Origin: Amyelois transitella
Taxonomy: Eukaryota; Arthropoda; Insecta; Lepidoptera; Pyralidae
Assembly (NCBI RefSeq): GCF_032362555.1
Contig: NC_083522.1
Span: 226,001-290,000, forward strand
Length of the DNA stretch: 64,000 nt
Direction: 5' to 3'
Every line of letters starts with the position of its first letter. Positions within the stretch are counted from its first letter, which is position 1. A model generated the notes under the pieces. The model saw nothing but the letters and a program-made list of their open reading frames with translations. It did not search any database and was not told the DNA's origin. This document shows positions 47,201 to 59,100 of the stretch, in pieces. A program made the position numbers and the translations under genes.

Positions 47201-48220
47201 TTATTCCTTCAGCCTTCTATCATGACTGACAGTAGCAGGTAATTAGAAAAAAAAAACAATATTTATTAATAAATAAATAAATAAATAAAATACGGGACAA
47301 ATTACACAGATTAAGTTAGCCTCGAAGTAAGTTCGAAACTTGTGTTACGAGATACTAACTCAACGATACTATATTTTATAATAAATACTTATATAGATTA
47401 ACATCCAAGACCCTGGCCAATCAGAGAAAGTTCGTTTCTAATCATGCCCTGGCCGGGATTCGAACCCGGGACCTCCGGTGTCACAGACAAGCGCACTACC
47501 GCTGCGCCACAGAGGCCGTCTATTAATAAAAATTACCAATGTTTTGAACTAAAACTAGAGTAACGTTTCTTAATGCTTGTCCGAGTGTTGGCCTATCTCG
47601 AGCATAAGGTTTTATCTACCCAGAAATATAGTCAGAATAAAATTGAGTAATCAACTTACAGTTTGACAGACGGGTTTGATTTCTGTTTCTGCACAAATTT
47701 GTCAATATGCTTCAGTGTCTCTGGCACAATCAGGGTGAGTGTAGGATTGTTTGGTGCACCATGAAACTGTGACAAAATATCCATATTTTTATTTATTTCG
47801 TTGGTACAGCTTGGTTTGTTTTTCACACAATTATTAGAGCAAGAAAAATTAGGTAATGGAAGTCAATCTTGTGAATTACTGCCAGTATCATGTGAGCAGA
47901 TGAGCCAGTTTTAAATAAAGTTTCGAAACAACAAGTTATAATAATAGACAGTTCAATGTTATCAGACTAATACGCACACACTTATAGCAGGCTAACGTGA
48001 CATTTGTCAGCAGAAAGTTTATATTACTTACGATAAAGCAATCACTGCACCGTTCCTTGAGGAAGGCGAGGGGCTCCTTGTAGCCATACTTGGCGAGCGG
48101 GATGGGCGCGCCCATCATCTGCCGGTAGTCGCGCAGCAGCGTCCGCATGTCCACATGACTCGGGCTGGACACCACCAGCGACCGGAACACCGACTTGAGC
48201 TCTTTCAGGTCGGCATCCAT
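38266..48220 (-). CDS. tej: Tejas/TDRD5, LOTUS-Tudor piRNA-pathway protein
   Basis: Ten exons give 974 residues: 48220-48032, 47766-47660, 46907-46399, 46039-45910, 45561-45321, 44886-44618, 44085-43944, 42646-42422, 42311-42198 and 39264-38266. All junction phases agree. Residues 5-75 form a first LOTUS (OST-HTH) domain ([26 protein letters not shown]). A polar linker follows, then a second LOTUS domain at about 275-350 ([29 protein letters not shown]). An extended Tudor domain spans about 430-625 ([70 protein letters not shown]). This order fits TDRD5/Tejas. In flies and mice these proteins act in germ granules, bind Vasa through LOTUS and support piRNA amplification. The last exon is proline-rich and its attachment is inferred from a strong donor at 42198. 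An alternative end is listed separately. Confidence 0.85.
39783..39850 (-). repeat. Family A fragment, degraded
   Basis: In the Tejas last intron. Only the CTTACAGCGTGGACAGAGAC and AACAGTCTCGATACG-type blocks remain. Confidence 0.5.
40335..40450 (+). repeat. Family C repeat, uninterrupted copy
   Basis: In the last Tejas intron. It shows the GACACGAGATCCAACAAGTA, GGGCTACTTAACTTGGTGAA and GGTAGTCCAAAGG blocks and lacks the 342-bp insert seen at 15938. Confidence 0.6.
41487..42311 (-). CDS. tej: Alternative terminal exon of Tejas/TDRD5
   Basis: If the donor CGA|GTGAGT at 42198/42197 is not used, the Tudor-end exon reads on for 237 codons to a stop at 41487, giving a total protein of 878 residues. 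The extension looks truly coding. It is serine- and acid-rich, keeps one frame over 700 bp, and carries three related basic motifs ([35 protein letters not shown]). The plus-strand frame over it is a shadow. Either this is an alternative isoform with a composite last exon, or it is the main form and the exon at 38266-39264 belongs to another isoform. RNA evidence is needed to choose. Confidence 0.6.
   Translation of the reverse strand, partial: EDILEVFLVNTSTEKDDCISAALIRSGHADPRSDSCVRVSTLPLLTDSDSDPETDVRGLLTTISQFHDDTASEISASASELVGQPAKRLPTWECPSPQPDDDELDGYLDTDFSSLLLGHDGPGIVQRLSINKASDDRFCEQKYRNYNGLNSLEDSKEVETPIVSPPRSMRLARLRSLHSKTKDETSKSDDATSVASLASQASRRLARLRALHAKITKSPTSSIVAPSVEMSSIKQPRSKSPSSDESVTSVSSVTSRVLQRRLALAKIIKQSAEK
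42831..42886. repeat. Perfect 56-bp palindrome
   Basis: Two 28-bp arms meet with no spacer: CTGCAATTTTACGTAGCGAT plus AATCTAAT, then the exact reverse complement. It lies in Tejas intron 7, about 185 bp upstream of exon 8. See findings. Confidence 0.9.
43185..43870 (+). mobile_element. LINE fragment with reverse-transcriptase motifs (family D)
   Basis: At about 43186-43300 the plus strand encodes [20 protein letters not shown] and, after a one-base frame shift, ADDTSLIFK: the conserved fingers/palm blocks of a jockey-type LINE reverse transcriptase, including the ADD catalytic box. After a long degraded stretch, the family D tail follows (43735-43870), ending in TTCTATTCTATT. This links the D tails elsewhere in the window to a LINE. 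It lies in Tejas intron 7, antisense to the gene. Confidence 0.75.
44278..44430 (-). repeat. Family B LINE 3' end
   Basis: In Tejas intron 6, sense to the gene. It is well preserved from the CATACATAAAATCACGCCTC end to CTGCGGTTTCGGGTACTCTC. Confidence 0.8.
45150..45305 (+). repeat. Family D LINE tail abutting a Tejas splice donor
   Basis: The tail runs from about GTTGACGTCCGATGAAAATG through TTGTTCCGCCGCTTCTTCTA to AAATAAATCTATTCTATTG. Its microsatellite end stops about 15 bp from the exon 5 donor (exon ends at 45321). Confidence 0.8.
46985..47175 (+). repeat. Family F dispersed repeat
   Basis: In Tejas intron 2. It contains the motifs GAGACCCTATTACTAAGTCT, TGTCTGTTCGTCTGTCTGTC and ACGAAGGGTTCATTTGTGAG, and ends GCGAGTCCGACTGTATTTTC. 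This matches a very common insect repeat known for CTTCGTG...GAGTCCGACTCGC. Its class is not clear from the sequence. Confidence 0.6.
47274..47520 (-). mobile_element. tRNA-derived SINE with 10-bp target duplication
   Basis: The minus strand opens GGCCTCTGTGGCGCAGCGGT (A-box region), then a B box GGGTTCGAATCCC, a body of about 150 bp and an AT-rich end with TATTTATTTATT. TATTAATAAA flanks it at 47264-47273 and 47521-47530. RNA polymerase III promoter boxes look intact. It lies in Tejas intron 2, sense to the gene. The related copy at 51311 shares the body. Confidence 0.88.
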
Positions 48221-48790
48221 GGTCGATGCGCTCGATCAGCATAAACTGAAAATTTAAAACTTTTTTCGGGTGGAGATAATCATGAGAGATAAATAGAACT
48301 TTTTTAAAGAGTAAACAAGAAATGTACACAATGTGTAGGTAAGTACGTAAAAGTTATTTATGTTGTCGAAGCATGCTACTCGGATTGTTTACAATTGTTG
48401 TTTTTGGCGTTAATTTAATAGTGATCCAATATCACCAATAAACAAAACAATAGTCAAAACTCACGTGAAATGAAAAAACACTCGGAAGTAAGCTTTAAAA
48501 CAAAGTGAATTAAATTCAAAGATTAAATTGTATTTTTTTCTGTGTTTTACACTCACTCAGTTGCTGAACGATTTATTTGCTTAGATGACATTTTAATATT
48601 TTAGTCAAAACAAAAGCACAGACATCTGCAAGTTATAGAATAATCGCAATGTCACAATCGGTACATATGTTATGAAGTAGTGGCATGTCAAACCAGTGTC
48701 AACTGTCAAACCCGACCCGAATTGATTTGTTTTCGAAAAATTAAAGTTTCTTATTTCTTACGTAAGGATAAAGTCTTTTAAATAAAAATA
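48221..48790. promoter_or_regulatory. Divergent promoter region of Tejas and NDUFS3
   Basis: About 570 bp lie between the two ATGs. On the minus strand an acceptor (TTTTCAG ending at about 48247) precedes the Tejas ATG, so a noncoding first exon is likely upstream. An out-of-frame ATG at 48242 lies 22 nt before the Tejas start. The Tejas start has a strong context (GACCATGG). No TATA box is evident. Confidence 0.5.
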
Positions 48791-49588
48791 ATGTCCTTCT
48801 TCCTAAAGCGCACTGCCGGAATGGCGGGCAATATGAGCAGACTTATTTTGAATAATATGAGGCCCGCAGCAGTACAGCAATTTGCAACGAAAACTGATCA
48901 AACAGCAGCATCAGTGGAGACACGACCAACCTTTGCTAAATTAGATCCCATGCAGAAAGCTCAGCTCATCGATTTCGGTAAATACGTCGCAGATTGTTTA
49001 CCCAAATACGTCCAAAAGGTGCAGCTAACCTCGGGCAACGAACTCGAGGTTCTGATCCCACCTGAAGGTGTCATCCCCGTGTTGTCGTTCTTGAAGGACC
49101 ACCACAGCGCGCAATTCGTTAATCTCATTGATATCGCTGGCATGGACGTACCCACGCGCCCGTTCAGATTCGAGATCATCTATAACCTGCTTTCATTGCG
49201 CTACAACGCCAGGATCCGAGTCAAGACCTACACAGACGAGCTATCACCAGTAGACTCCGCGAATGACGTATTTAAAGCTGCTAATTGGTACGAAAGAGAG
49301 ATTTGGGACATGTATGGAGTGTTCTTCGCCAACCACCCAGATTTGAGGAGAATTTTAACTGACTATGGTTTTGAAGGCCACCCATTCAGAAAAGACTTCC
49401 CATTGAGTGGTTATGTTGAGGTTCGTTATGATGATGAGCAGAAGAGAGTAGTGGTGGAACCCCTGGAGTTGGCCCAGGAATTCAGGCGTTTTGAGCTGAG
49501 TGCGCCATGGGAACAGTTCCCCAACTTCCGAGGCAATCCAGCCGAAGAGGTTGTCAATCCTGGAGAAGACAAACCCAAGAAAGAGTAG
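48791..49588 (+). CDS. NDUFS3: NADH dehydrogenase iron-sulfur protein 3 (complex I 30 kDa)
   Basis: A core subunit of the peripheral arm of mitochondrial complex I, near the Q-binding module; it carries no iron-sulfur cluster itself despite its name. The single open frame gives 265 residues, normal for the family. The first 30-40 residues are rich in Arg, Ala and Ser without acids, as in a mitochondrial presequence. The complex I 30-kDa signature is clear at about residues 167-205 ([40 protein letters not shown]), followed by [10 protein letters not shown] and the typical C-terminus [11 protein letters not shown]. The gene is intronless. AATAAA lies at 49622-49627. It is head to head with Tejas and tail to tail with cactin. 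Confidence 0.96.
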   Translation: MSFFLKRTAGMAGNMSRLILNNMRPAAVQQFATKTDQTAASVETRPTFAKLDPMQKAQLIDFGKYVADCLPKYVQKVQLTSGNELEVLIPPEGVIPVLSFLKDHHSAQFVNLIDIAGMDVPTRPFRFEIIYNLLSLRYNARIRVKTYTDELSPVDSANDVFKAANWYEREIWDMYGVFFANHPDLRRILTDYGFEGHPFRKDFPLSGYVEVRYDDEQKRVVVEPLELAQEFRRFELSAPWEQFPNFRGNPAEEVVNPGEDKPKKE

Positions 49589-49767
49589 ATCACTACTCTA
49601 AGTGTAGTTGTTATGTACATAAATAAATTAAATTATATTGATATCAACCTCTGTTTTATTTAAATCACTTTTTTATCTTACGTTTATAGTTTAAGTATCT
49701 AGTTACAATAATACCTAGCTGTTAGGTTCCGAGAGGTCATACCTAGCCCAGTGTCTTCAAAAGGGTT

Positions 49768-49808
49768 GTTCATACATACATAAAATCACGCCTCTTTCCC
49801 AGAGGGTT
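49768..49808 (-). repeat. Family B fragment
   Basis: Only the tail-proximal 40 bp remain (CATACATAAAATCACGCCTC, TTTCCCAGAGG). Confidence 0.65.
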
Positions 49809-50079
49809 CTTCAATTGTACTTGGAGACTGCCGCAGGTCACTTCAATTTGTTGTTTTGAAAATTTCCAATTTCTGTCTTCTGAAGGCTGATCTTCATTTC
49901 TGACCTCCATGGCAGTCCTACCAAGGTCACAAGGGTTGTTTCGTGTAACTAGGGACCAAGGTTTTTGGACACCTTGATAAAAGGCAGACCCTAGGCTCCT
50001 TCCCAGTAAGGAACATTGACGATGGAGAAATAAGACAAGTCACCAAAGAAAATGAAAACAAACTAATAATATCAACACA

Positions 50080-50085
50080 TTTATT
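50080..50085 (-). terminator. Polyadenylation signal of cactin
   Basis: AATAAA on the minus strand, 22 bp past the cactin stop codon. The spacing is short but workable. Confidence 0.6.
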
Positions 50086-50107
50086 GAACCCCGATCTTAA
50101 GTACCGT

Positions 50108-53100
50108 CTACCGTCGGTACCGGTACCGCTTGAAGTGGAACCACAGCTGGAAGATGTTGTTGTGGAAGTGGCAGCGGAAGCCGCGCTTGTACGAGTACTC
50201 CCACTCTCGGTTCACGATCTTGAATGCGATGTCCTCGTACGGCGGGCCCGCGTGGAAGCGCAGCACGGCGAAGTCAGGGTTCTCGGGGCAGGGTTTCTAA
50301 AAACATAAGACATTATTAGAATCCTCGTCAGTTTCGGGTGCACTTGACCTGACCTATTGACAGGACGTGCCCATACATGGAAATACCATATGAACTAGAT
50401 AGAACTGGTTAGTAGACTAACGTTTTTTAAAAAAACAATTCATATCTCATTATTTCTATTACGACAAAAAAGAGCGTTTTTTGAGAAACAAACTTTGAGT
50501 TCCGGTTAAGATACCACGTTATTATCATCCTGATTAACTTGTCTTTCTCCTTTAAGTGGCACTCATATACAAGCACCACTGTGCTTAGCTGAGGTCATGC
50601 TCCCTATTAAGTAATTTATAACCTTTATATGAATCTCAATTCAATCAGAAAGCCAAACAGCTGAACGTGGCCTATCATAATTTTCAAGACTAACCCTGTC
50701 TACCCCGCAAGGGATAAAGACGTGATTATATGTATGTTACCCAAACCAGGATCATGGTTAATGACGCCCACCGAGCTCCCCATCAGAAATGTGAAGGTAT
50801 AACCGAAATTAACAGCATAGAAAAGAAAAAGAAATAACTCACCAGGGAGAACTCTGGGGTAGCGTTCTTGTCAATCAAGTCGGGATAGAAGATGTTGAAC
50901 TTGTACCCCTGCACGATCTTGGGCGGAGGGTTGTCCATGTCATAGTGAGTCTGGTTGTATTTGTTCCACTCGAAGCCAGTGTGCACCCTGCAATGTTAAA
51001 TACAGTTATAGCATATGCCGTGTGACTCTCGGCACCAATACAAAAAAGAATAGGACCACTCCATCTCTTTCCCATGGATGTCGTAAAAGGCGACTGAGGG
51101 ATAGGCTTACAAACTTGGGATTCTTTTTTAGGCGATGGGCTACGGGATACCTGTCACTAGTTGAATCTCAATTCTATCGTTAAGCCAAATAGCTGAACGT
51201 GGCCATTCAGTCTTTTCAAGACTGTTGGCTCTGTCTACCCCGCAAGGGATATAGACGTGACCATATGTTTGTATGTATGTAATAGAATATGTCACATTTG
51301 TTATTTTTATAGCCTCTGTGGCGCAGCGGTAGTACGCTTGTCTGTGACACCGGAGGTCCTGGGTTCGAATCCTTGCCAGGACATGATGAGAAAAGACCTT
51401 TTTCTGTTTGGTCTTGGATGTTTATCTATTTAAGTATTTATTATAAAATATAGTATCGTTGAGTTAGTATCTCGTAACACAAGTCTCGAACTTACTTCGA
51501 GACTAACTCAATATGTGTAATTTGTCTTGTATATTTATTTATTATTGGTTACACCAGACACCCCTATAACCGATTTCACAAAAAATAAATATCGTAATCC
51601 AATTATTTCATTTGCAAACGAATTTTAAACGCTTTTATAGTCATAAGAGTCTTCTACTTATAAGAGGTACCAAGTCAATATAAATCATTTTTAATTTTCA
51701 AAGTAAATCTGAGTCTAATCGTATAATCAAGTAATGAATTGGCATGCTTGTAATGGTGTCTACTAATACATTCACATGTTTGTTCTGTCAATTTTAGATT
51801 TGTTCTGGCGTCTGGATGCATTTAATTGGTCGTTTAGTTAGATGATGCATTTGGGCTTCATTCTGTAGAATTTTGCTTATTAATATTCATCGTTATTGTC
51901 GGCTTGTGACGTAGATATCACTTCACACCTGTAGCTGTCCATAATTAGAATAGAATAGATTTATTTACAAGGTATCACTTATTGACGTCACTTCACTTCA
52001 ATCTAATTATAACTACTACCGCTTCCAAAGCGCATGTGTAGAAGAAGCGGCGGAACAAACTACACTGCAGCATTTTCACCGGACGTCAATTTACAAATAT
52101 AGATCTCTTAAAACTAAATCATGGACGAATGCACATTGTCTACATTAAAAAATGAAAAACTAATTATTCCGAAGCCTGGGGGATGCTGCTCTACAGCCGT
52201 CATGGAGTCTCACCTGTTGAAGTATCTGGGCTTCCTGGGGCGGTACTTGTCGGCCCACAGGCAGGGCTGGTCGGGCAGCGCCAGCTCGGCGCCGAAGGGC
52301 GCGTGCTCCGCGGCCTGGGGGATGCTGCTCTACAGCTGTCCTGGAGTCTCACCTGTTGAAGTATCTGGGCTTCCTGGGGCGGTACTTGTCGGCCCACAGG
52401 CAGGGCTGGTCGGGCAGCGCCAGCTCGGCGCCGAAGGGCGCGTGCTCCGCGGCCTGGGGGATGCTGCTCTACAGCTGTCCTGGAGTCTCACCTGTTGAAG
52501 TATCTGGGCTTCCTGGGGCGGTACTTGTCGGCCCACAGGCAGGGCTGGTCGGGCAGCGCCAGCTCGGCGCCGAAGGGCGCGTGCTCCGCGGCCTGGGGGA
52601 TGCTGCTCTACAGCTGTCCTGGAGTCTCACCTGTTGAAGTATCTGGGCTTCCTGGGGCGGTACTTGTCGGCCCACAGGCAGGGCTGGTCGGGCAGCGCCA
52701 GCTCGGCGCCGAAGGGCGCGTGCTCCGCGGCCTGGGGGATGCTGCTCTACAGCTGTCCTGGAGTCTCACCTGTTGAAGTATCTGGGCTTCCTGGGGCGGT
52801 ACTTGTCGGCCCACAGGCAGGGCTGGTCGGGCAGCGCCAGCTCGGCGCCGAAGGGCGCGTGCTCCGCGGCCTGGGGGATGCTGCTCTACAGCTGTCCTGG
52901 AGTCTCACCTGTTGAAGTATCTGGGCTTCCTGGGGCGGTACTTGTCGGCCCACAGGCAGGGCTGGTCGGGCAGCGCCAGCTCGGCGCCGAAGGGCGCGTG
53001 CTCCGCGGCCTGGGGGATGCTGCGGCGCGCCAGCGACTCCAGGGCGGCGCTGCTCGCCGGCGCGGCGGCGGGCTCCGGTGACGGCTGGGGACAATGCGGG

Positions 53101-56100
53101 AACAGTTAGTTAATGTTTGACTTGGAGCTTTGATTGAAGTTCAGGAGCTACACCACAGAGACACCAATAAAAACATACTCGTCGGAAATCCTTATGTGTT
53201 AAAGATCACCTGCAGGACAAAAAGCCTACGCTGTTTTTAAGACAAAATTGATAAAAGCGCCTCTTTTTACTTTTCTAATATGAACCACTGAATATTTATT
53301 TCAACGATAATTCTCCCGTTTGTATCCTTAGTTGTTACTTCGGAGACCTGGACGATCAATTATAACAAATCTAGTTTATTTGGCGAAATAACTAGTAATT
53401 TAGTTCCTTTTAGGTACTTATTTTATTTACTACGTCATCGTCCCCGGGCAAGGTCAGCAGCGAAGCACATTTACTGAAAATTCTTCTTTAATAATGTAGG
53501 CCACTATATAAAAGGTCCACTACTTAACCTACGTGGTTTGACGAGATTACTAGTTATTCTATTTGCACCACCAACTGAAAGCAAAAAATTTAACGCCACC
53601 TAAAAAAAATCAACGAATTTACCTACAAAAGATTTTGGCATACAGGTTTTTAGCAAATACATAAAACTACTATGTAGTCCAGACTTTTAATTATACGTGA
53701 TATTTCAATAAGATTAATTCAGTAGATAACCCGTGAAGGGGTAAAATACAAACAAATAAATTCATTTTCGCATTTACAATATTTTTTTATTTATTTGGTC
53801 TACCATTGTTTCAATGAAGAAACATGATCTACAATCTAATACATATATTAATTTAATTTCTTAATGTGCAAACCATTTAATGTAAACACCACATACTCAA
53901 ATTCTTAGTTGAAAACATTAATAATATTGAGTAAAGTTCAAAAATTTGGAATAATTTTCTTTCAATTTGCAATAAATTTTGAAAATATTACAATAAAAAA
54001 CATAGTAGATATTGTGTTAGTCGGGACACTCACATTAGCGGCCAGGAAGTCGGCGTGCTGCTTGCTGGCGTTGGCGGCGTGCAGGGCGGCCCTGAACAAG
54101 GCCACGCGCCGCTCGTCGTCCCCGGGCGAGGCCAGCAGCGTGCCGGGCTCCAGGCCGGCGGCGGCCAGCAGCGGCGGCGAGTAGCGCCCCGCTTCGTACA
54201 GCGCCTCGCACGTCGCGGCCGACTCCTCGTCCGAGCCGCCGGAGCCCGAGCCCTCTGCGGCGGCCGCCGGCTGAGATGTGGACGGCTCCGGCCTGGTGAT
54301 ACGGAACATTCTGTTTTGTTCGACTAAAGGACGTAATATACATACATACCATCACGCCGCAGAGATCCACTTACTACGATCCTTACAGACCTCTCCCGCT
54401 TCCTCCACACTCATACATAGGTACTCCTAACATCTCTCTTTTTCAAGGCATTTGAAATTATGGTCTTTGAAAGTTCGACGGGGCCAGCCCTGGCCTTCGA
54501 ACATCGAACCGCAATATCAATTTGTATAATAACCTGATTTATTACTATGTTCTGACGTGCGTATTTTGAACATAGTACACGCACTCACATTAAAAAGATG
54601 AAATTTTTGTCATTTGATAGGAATTTTGGTTTTTTAATTCGTTTGCTTATAATATTAGGTATACTCTTACTGTATCCATTTTGTAATTGGCTTTACTTAT
54701 AGTATAAGTAACAATGTATATATAAAATAAATTAATAATTCATAAACGATGCTCTTAAGATGAGGGAAAACTTCGTGAGGAAGCCTGCTATAACCAGGCA
54801 ACCGGATGTATAACCATGATCCAATACAGATGAAGATACCGACTCGTGTTGGTGGGCTGGCTGGGCGGGCGGCGCCACGCCCTGCTGCAGCTTGAGCAGG
54901 CGCAGCTTGCGGCGCAGGTTGTGCTGGTGGCGCGCGCGCAGCCGCGCCCGCGACATGTGCGCTGCGACGTTACAGATTAGCTGGTCAATAACTAGTTCTA
55001 CATTCATTCATGTTTTTTAATGTACACAATGTGCATTCGTCCATGATTTACATTTAAGAGATCTATATTTGTATATTGACGTCAGTGTAGTTTGTTCCGC
55101 CACTTCTACTACACATGCGCTTTGGAAACGGTAGTAGTTATGATTAGATTTAAGTGATGTGACCTCAATAAGTGATACCTTGTATCCAATTTTGAAAATA
55201 AATCTATTCTATTCTAACAGGCACGCCCACTCTGTACCAACGCTCTTCACATTGCTAATTATTCACTTAGCAAACTTTCGAGTGTCGTGTGGTTCATGGC
55301 ACCAATCCAAAAAATAAAAGGACCACTCCATCTCTTTCCCGTTGATGTCAAAGATACGCATATAAACGCGGGATTCTTATAGACGATAGGCTAGCAATCT
55401 GTCACAAAAAAATAAAGCCTAACTGTTGACCTGACAGGCCACGTGTCAGTCTATCAAGATTGTTAACTCTGTGTTCACCCAACAAGGAATATAGACGTGA
55501 TTATATGAATAAACTTCCGACTCTGTTAAACCGTAAGGGATATAATATGTATGGCTAGAGTCCGTAAAGTGTACACTGACACCATAGGAAGACAATCCCC
55601 TTTTTACAGCTAGCATATGCTGAGAATGCTAAGATGATGCCACTTCTAACAACGAATATCTGTTTTTTTTTTCAATGTGACGTAATTTCAAACGTAACAT
55701 GCCACTAGCCAATCACAGTTCAAGGATTGAAGCATAAATACAACCTTAAACTCAAACTCAACATTGTTTGTCGCACGGTTCCCCAAACATCACCTGAGCC
55801 TAGTGATGTACGTCTGAGAATATTCCCACTCCTGGTAATTTTCCATTTTCAATTTTCCTGGTAACTTTCGGGACACAATAGTTTTTGCTTTTACCTTTAA
55901 GTTGGCTGAGCAAACTCTCCCAGTAGCCGATATCCACGCCGTCTCGCCTGCCGCTGATCTTCTGCTCGATTTGTGTTTGTAATGCTTCTAGTTGCTCGCC
56001 CGTCTTGCCTTTGAAGATCTGAAACAATTTGGCTTTGATATGATAATAGTTTATTATTATATACTTTAAACACACTAGCAGCTCATTAAGCTGATGCGTG

Positions 56101-59100
56101 TGAATTTTAATTGCTTCGCTTTAATTGTTCGCTTGGAGATTTTAAAGTTTGTCTAGCCGATTCTTAAAACAATTGACTGAAGGAGCAGTTGTCTGCAACA
56201 ACACGATTAGGGAGAAAATGTTGTACCCAGTGGATTCTTTTTAGCATTCGTCACACATAGTCATACAACTTACTGTCTTTTAAAGACTGAAAGAAATATA
56301 ATTTATTTTGCTAATAGGCGAAAGGAAGAACCAGAGGGCGGGTTGGTGACCGCAGTGTCTATTGAAGACACTGCATTCACCAAGCCGCCAGCATGGTGAG
56401 TATGGGTGGAATCCCCCCCACTTCTGGGGAAGGAGTCCCAGCAGCCAGCAGCTGTAAGCGCTGACCTGCGTGACGTCGGCGGCCACGGCGCGGTGCACGC
56501 CGTCGCGCGCGCGCAGCGGCGCCGCCTCGCGCCGCAGCTTGCCCAGCTCGTCCAGCACGATGGTCTGCACGTCCTCCCAGTACGGCTGGTTGCCCGCCTT
56601 CTCCAGCTCCTTGTACACCTGCCCCACACGGACAAACATACACATACATAAAATCACGCCTCTTTCCCGGAGGGGTAGGCAGAGACTACCTCTTTCCACT
56701 TGCCACGATCTCTGCATACTTCCTTCGCTTCATCCACATTCATAACTCTCTTCATGCAAGCTCGCCGGTTTCGGGTACTTTTGACCTGACCCTTTACCAG
56801 GACGTCCTTAATTTGATCAAGATACGTAAAGATTAAAATTATTTAAAAATAAACATCACCGTAGGAAACAAACCGTATTCTTCTGCTGATAAGGCAGGGA
56901 AACATCCAGGGTTAACGTAAACCCGAAAAGAGAAAAACTCATACTGTATAAAGAAACTACACGCAAAATTTAAGTAATAACTGTAGATGCAGTAGTTTTG
57001 TTGCGCATTGACATTAGTCAGTCATTCACTTTTTTCTTTCATATATTTTAGAGAAAAAGATAGAAGTAATAAATTATTATGCCTGTTAGTGCCAAAATAA
57101 AGTCTGTTTTTCATCAATCTCATTCCCAAAAAACGCATATCTAACCTCTGAAATGATATCATGTTGTGACTACTTAAAAGAAAATTCTAAACAAATGTCT
57201 CTCACCTTGATGTCTTCCAGCAGATCCTCAAGATCCTGTGCCTGCAGCCCATTCAGGTAGGTGTAGGGCTCGTGCATCTCCAGCGCGTCCACACACTCCT
57301 CCGAGCTCACGTACCACGCTAGGAGATCTATTGGTTTGGCTGCAAAGAAATTAATATTTCTTAGTTGAATATATTTACATGTTGTGATGAAGTGTTCTTG
57401 ATTGGTAGTTTAATCTACAAACAATTTATCGACAGTTACATCATTCATCCCACATTTTTTTATATCCAAGATACTGGGCGACAGGATTTTTCGACAGAAA
57501 AGCTTAGTTTTAAGTTTAAAATGTCGGCCGAGCTCCTAGACTACGAATGTTGTCAACTTTCAAAAATCTGTACATTTAGGGAACCGACTGACTGACTCAG
57601 ACTAGAGCCATTTCGTGTAACCATCTCGTAGCAGATTCTATGCAGCTGGGCACGCACCGCGGCCGTCGCGGATGCGGATCTGCGAGCGCAGGCGCGCCTG
57701 CTGCAGGTGGAAGGCGTCCTCCTGGCGCGCCCAGCTGCTGAACTGCTGCGCCTCGCGCGCGCGCGCCGCCGCCGCCGCCTCCGCCTCGCGCGCCGCGCGC
57801 TCCGCCTCGCGCTCCAGCCGCCGCTGCTTCACCTGACACACCATAACGATATTCTACTACTTCAAGCAGTTGTGGCATTGGGGAAAAATCATAAACAAAC
57901 AAATGGTCTAAGAACTGGCAATATTTAAGAACTATTTTTTTTTTCTTTTAGTAACATATGTGTAATTTATCCCATGTATATATATATAAGTATTTATTTC
58001 TAAGATTTTTGAAATTATCCAAAAAAAAATTAAGCATTCTACGTAGAAGCTGATAGACCTATAAATTCTTTTTTTTAAAACAATATTTAAATTTTTAACA
58101 AAGTTGCTAGTAACATGTCACTTTTTGAATCTCAATATCATAAACCTTACTTTATACGAAATACGAATACAGGTGAACATAGCTTTCCACTCTTTTTGAG
58201 ATTGTTGGCTCTATCTACTCCATAAGGGAAAAAGAAATGATTGTATGTATATAGAAACAAGAAAAACATACCTTCTCCAGTTCAATTTTGTTCTCCAACT
58301 GTTTTTGTCTATTCAATGCTTCCAACTCATCCCTCGACACTGACTTCACACCTTCTTTAGCCAGTTTCTTAGTCCACACAAACGTGTTGGTGAGGGCGGA
58401 GTCCCCGAATGGATTGTCCTGGTTGGTGTAGCACTGGTACTCATTGTCCCAGCCCATGCGCTCTCGTCTCCGACGCTCTTTCTCCTGTTTCTCTTTAAGA
58501 CGGCGAGCCCTGCAATCAATGATAATTATCTGTATGATGTCCACAAAAAAATAAGAGTAGTCACTTTAAAGCATTGCTTGATTATAGTGTCTATCTAACT
58601 TTGTCAGGTTGCTACATTTTTTTGCTATCTATCTAAATTTGCTATATAAATAGACTGGCACTAAGTAGATCTTTACAATTTAAGTAATCCTTTTACATAA
58701 AATTATTTAACAGTCAAATTGGTAACTATATGAGACCAATCACACCAATTGAGTTAATCTTACAATAACTTTGAGACTTGTGTTGTGACAAAACATTTAA
58801 GGCCAGTTGTGATCTGATGAATAGAATAGAATAGAATAGAATAGATTTATTTTCAAAATTGGATACAAGGTATCACTTATTGACGTCACATAACTTAAAT
58901 CTAATTATAACTACTACCGCTTCCAAAGCGCATGTGTAGAAGAAGCGGCGGAACAAACTACACTGCAGCATTTTCATAGGATGGTTGATGAAATCCAGGA
59001 GCTTTTCCTTCAGAATGAAGAAACCAACAAGTGTTTCTACCAGGCCATCAAAAAACATATTCACTTCACTATTTAATTATGGACTGATGTAACAAAAACC

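Noticed and set aside
47440-47520. tRNA gene
   Set aside because: The tRNA-like head is part of a SINE with a long non-tRNA body and target duplications; the same holds for 51311-51390.
52176-53019. CRISPR-like array
   Set aside because: The repeats are contiguous 139-bp units without unique spacers and contain exon sequence; the host is an insect.
52121-53109. Series of similar plus-strand and minus-strand ORFs of 65-115 codons
   Set aside because: They are frame shadows of the 139-bp tandem array over a cactin exon, not separate genes.
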